Origin: Acidobacteriota bacterium
GTDB lineage: Bacteria > Acidobacteriota > Terriglobia > Bryobacterales > Bryobacteraceae
Length of the DNA stretch: 56,419 nucleotides
Direction: 5' to 3'
NCBI GenBank assembly: GCA_005808475.1
Contig: SYLY01000076.1
Location: 1 to 56,419 of the forward strand
The notes beneath the pieces were generated by a model. It was given only the letters and a program-made list of their open reading frames with translations, made no database searches and had not been told where the DNA came from. The position numbers and the translations under genes are program-made. Below, one piece after another: positions 9,030 to 16,870 of this stretch (the stretch's first letter is position 1; every line of letters begins with the position of its first letter).

Positions 9030-9953
9030 TCAGGCGCGGGGTCCGGTGGGCAACGGCTCCGCCAGCGACCACAACGTATGAGGCCAATCTCCCAATTTGC
9101 CTGCGTCAAGCGGCCGCAGCAGCGCGGATACATCGCCGGCTCGTCCGTATGCGAAGTCCGAAGTCGCTCGAGGCGAGTGGTCCACCGCCCAGCCGCGATA
9201 GCCCGCGGTGGCGAGCATCGCGCAAACGCGTGCCGCGTCGCGGCCTCGTTCGGCGAGAAGCGCGGGGTGCAGTTCGAGCAGGATCCTCCGGTAGCGGCCC
9301 TCGCGAAGTCCTTGCGCCATCCCGTCGAGAGCTTCGTCCTCGTAGCCCTCGATGTCCATCTTCACCAGATCTGTCCGCCCGATCGAGAGTTCGTTTAGAA
9401 ATTCGTCCAGCCGCCGGGCGGGCACTCGATAGCCGCCCTCCGCCGCGATGCGCGACACGCCGAAGTTATCGCCCGACTCGTCGTAACCCGCCAGTTCCAG
9501 GGCGCCGTCGCGAGCGGCCGCGGCGGCTTCGTGGGTGGTCCAATGCGCGCCGCCTCCGCGCCGGGCGTTGGATGCCAGCCGGGCAAAATTGCGCGGATCC
9601 GGCTCGAGAGAGATCACGCGGCCGGCCGGGCCCACGATGCGCGCGGCGAGCAGGCTGAAGTATCCCCAGTTGGCGCCCACATCCACGAAGACTGCTCCCG
9701 GGCCGAGGATCCGCCGCACCAGTAGCGTCTCCTGCGGTTCGTACTGGCCGGTGAAGCAGACTTCGCGGGCGATGGAATCGCGCAGGTCGCAGAGGAATTC
9801 GCCGCCGCCGGGAATGTCCCGCCAGAACGGAGCGGGGCGAACGCGTCCGCAGATCGCCTGGATGGCTCGATAGCGCCCGGCCGGCATGCGGCGGATGATG
9901 GCGCTCGCGGCGGGAACCCAGGCCGGCTCGCGGGGTTCGGTCAGCGCGCGCAC
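9030..9953 (-). CDS. FkbM-family methyltransferase
   Basis: Class I SAM-dependent methyltransferase of the FkbM type, 307 residues from GTG 9953 (285 from ATG 9887). Motif I is VFVDVGANWGYFSLLAA, followed by the acidic strand SLEPDP. The conserved FkbM centre VKMDIEGYEDEALDG is present. FkbM enzymes usually O-methylate sugars or polyketides. Here it is the last gene of the glycan block and overlaps the GDP-mannose dehydratase stop by 13 bases if GTG is the start, so methylation of a surface glycan is the likely role. The start is uncertain. Confidence 0.85.
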   Translation of the reverse strand: MRALTEPREPAWVPAASAIIRRMPAGRYRAIQAICGRVRPAPFWRDIPGGGEFLCDLRDSIAREVCFTGQYEPQETLLVRRILGPGAVFVDVGANWGYFSLLAARIVGPAGRVISLEPDPRNFARLASNARRGGGAHWTTHEAAAAARDGALELAGYDESGDNFGVSRIAAEGGYRVPARRLDEFLNELSIGRTDLVKMDIEGYEDEALDGMAQGLREGRYRRILLELHPALLAERGRDAARVCAMLATAGYRGWAVDHSPRATSDFAYGRAGDVSALLRPLDAGKLGDWPHTLWSLAEPLPTGPRA

Positions 9954-10990
9954 GCCGCCTCCGCGATCCGGCTGGCGGAGGTTCCCACGCGTGCCGCCAA
10001 CGCGCCCAGATCCAGCTTCGGCGACAACTCCTCGAGGTCGGCGCGAACCATCTCGCGCACCAGCCCGGCGAACGAGACCCGCGGCGTCCACCCGAGGCGT
10101 TCGCGCGCCTTCGACGCGTCGCCCACCAGCAGGTCCACTTCAGCGGGGCGAAGATACCGCTCGTCGGTCTTGAGCCAGTCGCGATAATCGAGGTTGACTT
10201 CCTGGAAGGCGAGTTCGCAGAACTCACGCACCGAGTGCGTTTCGCCGGTGGCCACCACGTAGTCGTCCGGCTCGTCCTGTTGGAGCATCAGGTGCATGGC
10301 GCGAACGTAGTCGGCCGCGTGGCCCCAGTCGCGGCGAGCGTCGAGATTGCCGAGGCGAAGCTCGCCGGCCAGCCCCAGCTTGATGCGCGCGGCGGCGCCG
10401 GTGATCTTGCGCGTGACGAATTCGTGTCCGCGGCGCGGCCCCTCGTGGTTGAACAGGATTCCGCCGCAACAATACATGCCGTACGCCTCGCGATGGTTCA
10501 TCGTGAGAAAGAAGCCAGACACTTTGCTGATGCCGTAGGGACTGCGCGGATGGAACGGCGTCGACTCGCGTTGCGGCGTCTCGCGCACCTTGCCGAACAT
10601 CTCGCTCGATCCGGCGAAGTAGAACCGCGCGCGCGATTTCAGTTCCCGCATCGCCGCCAGCAGATAGTGCGTGCCGTTGACGTTGGCGTTCATCGTGGAG
10701 AAGCCGTCCTCGAAGCTCTCGGCGACGAAGCTCTGCGCGGCGAGATGGTAGATCTCGTCGAAGTCGTGCGCGCCGAGGATCCGGAAAAGGCTGGGATAGC
10801 TTTCGAGGCTGGCCGCGTGCAGCTTCAGGCGGGGCAGCAGATGCGCGATGCGTCCCATGCGGTGCATGGGTTGTTCGAGCGCCACGCGGCGCACCGTGCC
10901 GTGCACCTCGTAACCGAGGCCGAGCAGATGCTCGGCGAGATGGCTTCCATCCTGTCCCGTGATTCCGGTGATCAAAGCCGTTCGAGGCAT
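9941..10990 (-). CDS. gmd: GDP-mannose 4,6-dehydratase
   Basis: 349 residues, usual length for the family. NAD(P)-binding ITGITGQDGSHL at residues 7-18; catalytic Tyr152 and Lys156 in YGISK; GILFNHEGPRRGHEFVTRKIT is the family signature, with Gly in place of the usual Ser in HESPRRG. It converts GDP-mannose to GDP-4-keto-6-deoxymannose, the precursor of GDP-fucose, rhamnose and other deoxysugars. It sits between a GT4 gene and the FkbM methyltransferase, so it supplies an activated deoxyhexose to this glycan pathway. No epimerase/reductase partner is in the window. The start overlaps the decayed 3' tail of the preceding glycosyltransferase. Confidence 0.93.
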   Translation of the reverse strand: MPRTALITGITGQDGSHLAEHLLGLGYEVHGTVRRVALEQPMHRMGRIAHLLPRLKLHAASLESYPSLFRILGAHDFDEIYHLAAQSFVAESFEDGFSTMNANVNGTHYLLAAMRELKSRARFYFAGSSEMFGKVRETPQRESTPFHPRSPYGISKVSGFFLTMNHREAYGMYCCGGILFNHEGPRRGHEFVTRKITGAAARIKLGLAGELRLGNLDARRDWGHAADYVRAMHLMLQQDEPDDYVVATGETHSVREFCELAFQEVNLDYRDWLKTDERYLRPAEVDLLVGDASKARERLGWTPRVSFAGLVREMVRADLEELSPKLDLGALAARVGTSASRIAEAACAR

Positions 10991-11100
10991 TTTCGGTTCT
11001 CCTTCAACTCTTCGTAGATCGCGCCGAGGCCGCGCGCGTAGGCCGCCATTCCAAACGCTTCCGACCTTGCCCGCGCGCGCCGCCGGCGGGCTTCCCACGA
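10972..11100 (-). other. In-frame 3' tail of GT4 beyond a premature stop
   Basis: After the TAA at 11101-11103 the same frame stays open for 42 codons and ends in TGA at 10972, overlapping the gmd start. The translation begins SWEARRRRARA and contains AYARGLGAIYEELKENRK, a normal C-terminal helix for a GT4 enzyme. The overlap with gmd is also how the other genes of this block are joined. The tail therefore looks like the original end of the gene. Confidence 0.65.
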
Positions 11101-12132
11101 TTAGGGCCGCGCCCGGCGCTCGTCGAGCAGGCGTTCCATCAGCCGCGCGAACGAGGCGGGATCGCCGGCGCATGCGTAGACGGCGGAGTCCGCTCCGGTT
11201 TCGCGAAACACCGCGAGATCGGTGGCGACGACGGGAACTCCGCGCGCCAGGCTCTCCACCATCGGCCAGCCGAACCCTTCCCGGTCCGACGGAAGAACGG
11301 TCAAGGCCGCGCGGCTGTAGATGGCCGCGAGCGTCTCCCGTCCCACCGGCGGAAGCTCCACCAGTGCGCCGGCGACGCCGAGCGCGACGGCCTGATTCCG
11401 CTGCGCGGGAGTCAGCGATCCGGTGCGCACCAGCCGCGCGCCGGGCCAGCGGCACCTCACCAGGGCGAAGGCCGCCAGCAACACGTCGATCCGCTTGCGA
11501 GCGATATTGCTGCCGGCGTGCAGGACGAGGGGCTCGCCGCCGCCGAGGAGCCGTGCGGCCTCGTCCCGCGCCTCCGGACCCGGTTCGGATTCGAAGCATG
11601 GGTGCACCGGATTCGGCGTCACGCGGATCCGGGCCGCCGGAACCAACCCGCTGTTCGCGAGTTCGTCCCGCGTGGCGCGGCTCGGGCAGATCACCACTGC
11701 CGCGCGGCGCAGCCCGGCCGCGATGCGTTTGGCGATGTGGCGATGGATGGCCGGCCCGCCCTCGCTCCACAACACCCGGAACGAGTCGAGATCGTGGCAA
11801 GTGACGGCTGTGCCTCCGGCAGGCAGCGCCAGCGCGAGATGCGCGTAGCTGTGATCGACGACGTGGAACAGGTCGTGCCGGCGGGCCTCGGTTCGCAGCC
11901 ACCGGGGATAGAAGAGGAAACGGTTGAGCGCGCGATCGCCGTTGAAGGCAAACCCTCCGCTCACCGGCGGGCGGCTCAGCAGGCGCCGCATCGGCGGACG
12001 CAGCAACTCCGCCCGGAACGGCCCGGCCCCGGCGTTCGCCGCGCTTGCGATGAGTTCGGCCGCCAGGTCCATGCTCGGCCAACCCTCCTCGAGGTAGTCG
12101 CTCACGACGCCGATCGAGAGGGCTCCGCTCAC
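11101..12132 (-). CDS. GT4-family glycosyltransferase, probably prematurely stopped
   Basis: 343 residues from GTG 12132, which overlaps the previous stop as GTGA. GT-B fold: the N-terminal half has VTCHDLDSF, and the C-terminal half has the nucleotide-sugar region VLHAGSNIARKRIDVLL and the donor-site motif SDREGFGWPMVESLARGVPVV (E-x7-E class). This fits retaining glycosyltransferases that act on lipid-linked oligosaccharides in the cytoplasm. The chain stops at TAA 11101-11103, where family members still have a terminal helix; an intact 42-codon tail follows in frame. The core catalytic residues are all before the stop, so activity may survive. Confidence 0.85.
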   Translation of the reverse strand: MSGALSIGVVSDYLEEGWPSMDLAAELIASAANAGAGPFRAELLRPPMRRLLSRPPVSGGFAFNGDRALNRFLFYPRWLRTEARRHDLFHVVDHSYAHLALALPAGGTAVTCHDLDSFRVLWSEGGPAIHRHIAKRIAAGLRRAAVVICPSRATRDELANSGLVPAARIRVTPNPVHPCFESEPGPEARDEAARLLGGGEPLVLHAGSNIARKRIDVLLAAFALVRCRWPGARLVRTGSLTPAQRNQAVALGVAGALVELPPVGRETLAAIYSRAALTVLPSDREGFGWPMVESLARGVPVVATDLAVFRETGADSAVYACAGDPASFARLMERLLDERRARP

Positions 12133-13301
12133 GAGAACACCTTCTCGTAAACGGACAGGACGTTCCGCGCGGTGGCCATGCGGTCGAACCGCCGGATCGC
12201 CTTCTCCCGTCCGGCGGCGCCCAGACGCGCGCGCAATCCCGCCGACGCGGCGAGTTCGGCGATGCGATCCGCCAATCCGGCCGCGTCGCCGGGTTCGTGG
12301 CAGAGCGCGTCTTCGCCCGCCCGCACGATCTCGGCCGCTCCGCCCGCGTTGCTGGCCACCACCGGCTTGGAGCATGCCATCGCCTCGGCGATGACGCGGC
12401 CGAACGGCTCCGGTTGGGTGCTGGCGTGGACCACGATGTCGAGCGCGCGAATCGCGGCGGCGGGATCGGCCACGTGGCCGGTGAAGCCGGTTCGTCCACC
12501 GAGCCCGAGGGCCACGGCTTTCCGCTTCAGATCGTCCAGGTCGAACTGGCTGCCGGCGGTGCGGTAGATTGGGCCGCCGACGATGTAGCCGCGAACGCCG
12601 GATCCGGGGTCGAGCCGTGCCAACGCGTCGAGGAATACCTCGTGCCCCTTCCATCGCGCGAACGCCGCGACCAGCCCCACGCGGACGACTGGCCCGGCGG
12701 GAGCCTCCATACCACACGCGGCATCCAGGTCGAGCCGGGCGCCATCGGGCTGGAAACGCTCCATGTCAACGCCGTTCCAGACCGTGTGCACGGCGGCGCC
12801 CAGCCCGGTCGCGCTTCGCAGATCCCGGGCGACGCTGTCCGAGACCGCGATCGCTGCGTGGCAGGTGGACGCCGCCAGCCGAATGAGCCTTGACGCGGCG
12901 CGCCGCGCTCCCAGGTAATCGCGAACGTGCCAGACGACACCGGTTCCGGCCTGAGTCGAGATGGCCGCCAGCAGATGCGCCTTGACGCCATTGGTATGCA
13001 GCACGCGCGGACGGATGGATCGCAATAACGCGCGCAGGCGGCGCGCGTAGCGGAGTGAGTTCACTCCCGCGGAGATCGGCCCCCCGCCCGCGTCTCCGTA
13101 CCGCGCCAACTCCGGCGGGAATGGCGCGAGATCGATCTCCACTCCCAGCCGCGCCACGCGTTCGACGAGCGGCCCTTCCTCGCCGGCGATCAAGTGCAAC
13201 CGCCAATCGGGCGCCAGCTTGCGGATTCCGCCGAGCAACTCGAACAGGCTCCACTCGGCGCCGCCCATGGACCCGCTCGGAGAAAAATAGGCCGCGGTCA
13301 T
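12129..13301 (-). CDS. GT4-family glycosyltransferase
   Basis: 390 residues from ATG 13301, four bases after the upstream stop. N-terminal acceptor domain starts AAYFSPSGSMGGAEWSL, the usual glycine-rich loop of GT4 enzymes. The C-terminal donor domain has VGLVAAFARWKGHEVFLDAL and PEPFGRVIAEAMACSKPVVAS with the two conserved glutamates. Likely transfers a hexose to an undecaprenyl-linked glycan made by the neighbouring WecA/MraY-like enzyme. Sugar specificity cannot be read from sequence. It overlaps the next GT4 gene by four bases (GTGA). Confidence 0.9.
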   Translation of the reverse strand: MTAAYFSPSGSMGGAEWSLFELLGGIRKLAPDWRLHLIAGEEGPLVERVARLGVEIDLAPFPPELARYGDAGGGPISAGVNSLRYARRLRALLRSIRPRVLHTNGVKAHLLAAISTQAGTGVVWHVRDYLGARRAASRLIRLAASTCHAAIAVSDSVARDLRSATGLGAAVHTVWNGVDMERFQPDGARLDLDAACGMEAPAGPVVRVGLVAAFARWKGHEVFLDALARLDPGSGVRGYIVGGPIYRTAGSQFDLDDLKRKAVALGLGGRTGFTGHVADPAAAIRALDIVVHASTQPEPFGRVIAEAMACSKPVVASNAGGAAEIVRAGEDALCHEPGDAAGLADRIAELAASAGLRARLGAAGREKAIRRFDRMATARNVLSVYEKVFS

Positions 13302-13305
13302 CGCT

Positions 13306-14718
13306 TCACACCGCCGCCGCGCGGGCCCGGGCGCGAGGCTCGAAACGCTTGGCGTCGAGCAGCCGCCGCGACGCCTCCACGAACGGTCCCACCAGGTTCG
13401 CCGAGTCTTCGGACCCGAATGGCCGGAGCAGCGTGATCCAGCCCGCTTCCAGGGGGACGCGCACCTGCCAGAACCCGTCGCGGTCGCGGATGTCCTCCAC
13501 GAAGCATTCGCCGCCGAACTGAAAATCGACCGCCGCGAAGCCGGCAAGAAGCGCCTCATCTCGCAACGCGCGATAGCACGCGGCCGGCGATTCCGCCGCC
13601 TGGATCGACCGCCTTAGTCTTTCGAGCGACACCGCTTCCTCGAGCGGTTTGCGCAGGCTGAGCAAGCCGATCAGCCGCCGGGCCGCGCTCACTTCCATGT
13701 AGTCCAGGTATCGAACCGCCGCTACCGCGCCGGCCGCGAAAGCAACCACGGCCACCACTCCCCACCGTCCTCGCAACGCACTGGCCGCCACCGCCAGCCC
13801 CGCGACGATCGTGCAGGCGCAGTAAACCAGCGCCACCGCTCCCGGCGTCGATAACCCGCGGTCGATCAGCCGGTGGTGCAGATGCGCGCGGTCGCCAACG
13901 AACAAAGGCTGGCGCCGGATCGCGCGGCGGACGATGGCGAGGCAGGTGTCCAAGAGCGGTACCGACAGCGCGATCACCGGCGCGGCGACCGAAAGCAGCG
14001 TGGCGGACTTCTGGCTCCAATGCGCGCCGAGGCACCCAAGCAGGAATCCGGTGAGCATGCTGCCGGAATCGCCCAGAAAGATCGAAGCCGGATGGAAGTT
14101 GTAGCGTAGAAAGCCGGCCAACGCCCCGGCGAGAGGCACGCAGGCGAGCGCCAACCCGGCGTCGCCGTGAATCCACGCCGCGGCGGCCATCGCGAGCGAT
14201 GCGAGCGCGCCGACTCCAGCGGCGAGCCCGTCCAGCCCGTCGATCAGATTGAATGCGTTGCAGCAGCCGGCCAGCCACAGGACGGTCACCAGCAGCGATA
14301 CCGGAGACGGTAGGGCGAGTCCGGCGAGGGTCTCCACTCGCACGCCGCCCCACCAACAGACCGCGCCGGCGGCGGCTTGTCCGGCGAGTTTGGCCCGGGC
14401 GCCCAAGCCGAGCAGGTCGTCGGCCAACCCGAGCGCCAGCACGATCGCCGCCGCCGGCAGGATCCGCTGGATCAGTCCGAGGTTCGCGGCAACCAGGTTG
14501 CTGGCCGGCAATTGGAGCGTGAGCAAAAATCCGAAAGCGCCAAGATAGGCGATCGCCACCGGCAAGCCGCCGATACGAGGCACCGCGCGTGCGTGGAGCT
14601 TTCTCCCCCGATCGGGACGGTCCACGTAGCCGAGCCGGAGCGCCAAGCCGCGGCACGGGGGCGTCAGCGCCAACGACAGCACCAAGGCGGTGAGTCCTAC
14701 GATCAGAACCGCGATCAT
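13306..14718 (-). CDS. WecA/MraY-like undecaprenyl-phosphate sugar-1-P transferase
   Basis: 470 residues, about ten membrane helices. Key polyprenyl-phosphate transferase motifs: Asp100-Asp101 (LADDLLG), NAFNLIDGLDGLAAG, FLGDSGSMLTG and the cytoplasmic HLHHRLIDRG loop. It starts glycan synthesis by moving a sugar-1-phosphate from a nucleotide sugar to undecaprenyl phosphate at the inner membrane. A soluble extension of roughly 110 residues follows the last helix, which WecA lacks. ATG 14718 is seven bases after the methyltransferase stop. It is the first glycan gene after the lasso genes in the same continuous block. Confidence 0.9.
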   Translation of the reverse strand: MIAVLIVGLTALVLSLALTPPCRGLALRLGYVDRPDRGRKLHARAVPRIGGLPVAIAYLGAFGFLLTLQLPASNLVAANLGLIQRILPAAAIVLALGLADDLLGLGARAKLAGQAAAGAVCWWGGVRVETLAGLALPSPVSLLVTVLWLAGCCNAFNLIDGLDGLAAGVGALASLAMAAAAWIHGDAGLALACVPLAGALAGFLRYNFHPASIFLGDSGSMLTGFLLGCLGAHWSQKSATLLSVAAPVIALSVPLLDTCLAIVRRAIRRQPLFVGDRAHLHHRLIDRGLSTPGAVALVYCACTIVAGLAVAASALRGRWGVVAVVAFAAGAVAAVRYLDYMEVSAARRLIGLLSLRKPLEEAVSLERLRRSIQAAESPAACYRALRDEALLAGFAAVDFQFGGECFVEDIRDRDGFWQVRVPLEAGWITLLRPFGSEDSANLVGPFVEASRRLLDAKRFEPRARARAAAV

Positions 14719-14725
14719 CCCATCC

Positions 14726-15868
14726 TCACGCCGAGTAAACGGAGGAGATCGCGCCGACGTGCGACAGGGCGTCTTCCCAGGAGCCGAACCGGCCCGGGAA
14801 ATCCTGACGGACGCGGTCGGCGATGTCTCGCAGGCTGCTGCTGCCATCGATGGCGGAGAGCACGTACCGGTCTAGGGCGGCGGCTTCGTTGGGACACGGC
14901 ACGAACGCCGCGTCTCGCCGCACGAGAGCCTTTCCCAAGGGCAGGTTGGCGAGCCAAGTGCCCTGCTGGAATTTCGCGATTTCGCGGCCGTCCGAGGAGG
15001 CGATCCGGGTCGACCAAAGCCAGTCGAAATCCTCGTCGCCGCTCCATGCCGCCATTCGGGCGAATACGCGGTCGCCCACGCGCAGCCGCACCGGCTCCAA
15101 CCATGGGAAGTAGCCCTGGCCGTAGACGAGTTCGGGTTCGCCGGGGCCGTTGGAATAGAGAATTCCCGGAGCGGCCTCGGCGTCGAACCACAGCGCCAGT
15201 CCGTGGACCTCGCCCTCTTCGGCGCACGTGAGTTCAATCTCCCACTCGAAGCGGCTGCGTTCCTCCCGCATGTATTCGATTTCCGCGCACCGCACCGCGG
15301 CCGACCGCAGGTCGCGTGTTTCGAACCGCGCGCGATGCCATGCATTGGCGGCCATTCGCGCGATCCCTGGCATCGGCACGCCGGCCACGTTATCGGTCCA
15401 AACGCCGATGTGCTTGCGGTGAATCGCGGGAGCGTGGGCGAGCGCGGCCCAGACCGTGTCCCGCAACGGGATCATCGCGCCACCCGGAGCGAGAAGGCGC
15501 CGCCTGGCGTCAATGAGGGAGGGAATCGAGCGCTGGAAAAACGGCAGCGCGCCGCGAATGTCGCTCACAATGAGGTCCGCCTTTTCCGGCAGCGCCACCG
15601 CGGTGGACATTCGCTCGATGAACTCGATCCGGCCGGCGTGGCCCAGGGCGGCGGCGGCGGACCGCGCGGCGGCGATGGCGCCGTTCGGTTCGATCGCATA
15701 GACGCGCCGTGCGCCGAGTTGACAGGCGATGAACGAGAAGATGCCGGTGCCCGCGCCGATGTCGGCCACTACCATCCCGGGCCGCACCGCCGCGCGCAGC
15801 GCCTGGACGTAGGGCTCCATCCGCTCGCGGTTGGCGATCATCCGTCCGAAATCAGCTATGGAATACAT
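14726..15868 (-). CDS. SAM methyltransferase, PRMT-like, with PqqD-like C-terminus
   Basis: 380 residues. The N-terminus (MYSIADFGRMIANRERMEPY) and motif I VVADIGAGTGIFSF (residues 33-46) followed by YAIEP match protein-arginine-methyltransferase-like proteins, with a beta-barrel-type second half. The last about 50 residues (YVLSAIDGSSSLRDIADRVR) resemble the winged-helix end of PqqD/RRE domains, which bind RiPP leader peptides. That would let the enzyme recognise a lasso precursor directly. The start lies inside the kinase gene end (17-base overlap). A tailoring role in the lasso pathway is inference from context and from the PqqD-like end. Confidence 0.7.
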   Translation of the reverse strand: MYSIADFGRMIANRERMEPYVQALRAAVRPGMVVADIGAGTGIFSFIACQLGARRVYAIEPNGAIAAARSAAAALGHAGRIEFIERMSTAVALPEKADLIVSDIRGALPFFQRSIPSLIDARRRLLAPGGAMIPLRDTVWAALAHAPAIHRKHIGVWTDNVAGVPMPGIARMAANAWHRARFETRDLRSAAVRCAEIEYMREERSRFEWEIELTCAEEGEVHGLALWFDAEAAPGILYSNGPGEPELVYGQGYFPWLEPVRLRVGDRVFARMAAWSGDEDFDWLWSTRIASSDGREIAKFQQGTWLANLPLGKALVRRDAAFVPCPNEAAALDRYVLSAIDGSSSLRDIADRVRQDFPGRFGSWEDALSHVGAISSVYSA

Positions 15869-16769
15869 GGGTGTGCTCGCAAAATTTCGTCAATGCGTCA
15901 TGCCGCGGGGCCGAGAGCCGCCATACGGGAACCGCTCGCGCCAACTCGCCGAGTGACCGGAATTCGTCGCGGCGCGCGTTCTTGGCCAACACCCGCGATC
16001 CCTGGGTATGGCGGCTCAACTCGACGAGCGCCGCGGCGGGTGTCAGCCGTTCGAATTGCGCCGCCGGGCCGCGCTCGCCGGTCAACACGCAGATCGCCGC
16101 CAACTCGCGGCCCGCGTTCTGGAACAGGCCGGGACCGGCCAAATCCAGGTACCGCTTGTCCCAGCCCGGCGTCATCCGGGGCAGCGCCTCCGCGTCGCCG
16201 AACAGGCCGGCCACCGATTCGGCCCACAGCCGCACTCCTGGGTAGCCGGGAAGGGCGCTGGGGGATCCGCCGTCCGTGTCGAGCACCAGCAGGTCGTCCG
16301 ACAGAACCCGGTGTCCCGCCCGCGCGAAGGCGGCGGCGAGCGTCGATTTGCCGGAGCCCGAATCGCCGGCGAACGCGATGGCTCGTCCGCGCGCCTCGAC
16401 GACGCTCGCGTGAATCGCCAGGCGTCCCCGCAGCCGCGCATGGAGACCCGCGACCGGGCCGAGCAAGTAGGTTTCGGCGTCGCGTTGCGTCAGCGGACTC
16501 GGCCAATCGCACCAGATGCCACCGGCCGGTTCCAACACGAAACAGGCCATATCGGCAAAGCGAACGCGGATGGCTCCCGCTGGCAAACGATCGATCCGGG
16601 GTAAGGCGCCGTCCACCGGGTCGCCCGGTTCGGCCGCGCCGCGGGGCGGTAACTCGCCGATTCGCAGCGGAGCCGCTGGGCCGCCGAGCCCGGATGAGGG
16701 CACCGACTCCAGCGGCCGGTCGCTGACGAGACCGGCGCCGTACAGATCGTAACGGAAACCCGAGGACAC
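15852..16769 (-). CDS. HPr-kinase-like lasso tailoring kinase
   Basis: 305 residues from GTG 16769. The P-loop GDSGSGKST spans 135-143, after the HASVVEARGRAIAF strand typical of HPr Ser kinase-like proteins, and VLSDDLLVLD follows. Proteins of this type in lasso clusters phosphorylate the C-terminal Ser of the precursor. Its position after the cyclase and precursor-like ORF supports that role. It starts two bases after the stop of the 32-residue ORF. The lasso precursor at 19054 would end in Ser only if its internal TGA were read through. An HPr or PTS context is absent, so carbon catabolite control is unlikely. Confidence 0.8.
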   Translation of the reverse strand: MSSGFRYDLYGAGLVSDRPLESVPSSGLGGPAAPLRIGELPPRGAAEPGDPVDGALPRIDRLPAGAIRVRFADMACFVLEPAGGIWCDWPSPLTQRDAETYLLGPVAGLHARLRGRLAIHASVVEARGRAIAFAGDSGSGKSTLAAAFARAGHRVLSDDLLVLDTDGGSPSALPGYPGVRLWAESVAGLFGDAEALPRMTPGWDKRYLDLAGPGLFQNAGRELAAICVLTGERGPAAQFERLTPAAALVELSRHTQGSRVLAKNARRDEFRSLGELARAVPVWRLSAPRHDALTKFCEHTHVFHS

Positions 16770-16771
16770 TG

Positions 16772-16870
16772 CTAGATCCTGTCCCTTCCCGCGGTGGGGA
16801 TGCGGCCGTCGTTCCGGCCGCCGAATGCTCGCAACCGCGGCTTCACATAGGTTCGTCGCCGGTCGTTCAT
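16772..16870 (-). CDS. Second lasso-precursor-like ORF, ring segment missing
   Basis: 32-residue ORF whose ATG overlaps the cyclase stop (ATGA) and whose TAG lies two bases before the kinase GTG. The leader part has the RRE recognition motif: Tyr8, Pro11, Leu13, Gly17 (YVKPRLRAFG). The tail NDGRIPTAGRDRI resembles the tail region of the 19054-19188 precursor (ND, then GIPMTGKDKS after its TGA). Compared with that ORF, about 14 residues holding the leader Thr and the start of the ring are absent, so no 7-9 residue Gly/Ala-to-Asp/Glu ring is possible. It is probably a deletion derivative; a short unconventional peptide cannot be excluded. Confidence 0.6.
   Translation of the reverse strand: MNDRRRTYVKPRLRAFGGRNDGRIPTAGRDRI

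Noticed and set aside
9941..12499. Single 852-codon minus-strand frame spanning a GT4 gene and gmd
   Set aside because: Only its last 349 codons (from ATG 10990) are protein-like; the first part is an out-of-frame reading of the two GT4 genes.
16772..16870. The 32-residue ORF as a canonical lasso precursor with core GRDRI
   Set aside because: A five-residue core cannot form a 7-9 residue ring with a tail, and GRIPTAGRD would need a non-Thr cut site and leave a two-residue tail.
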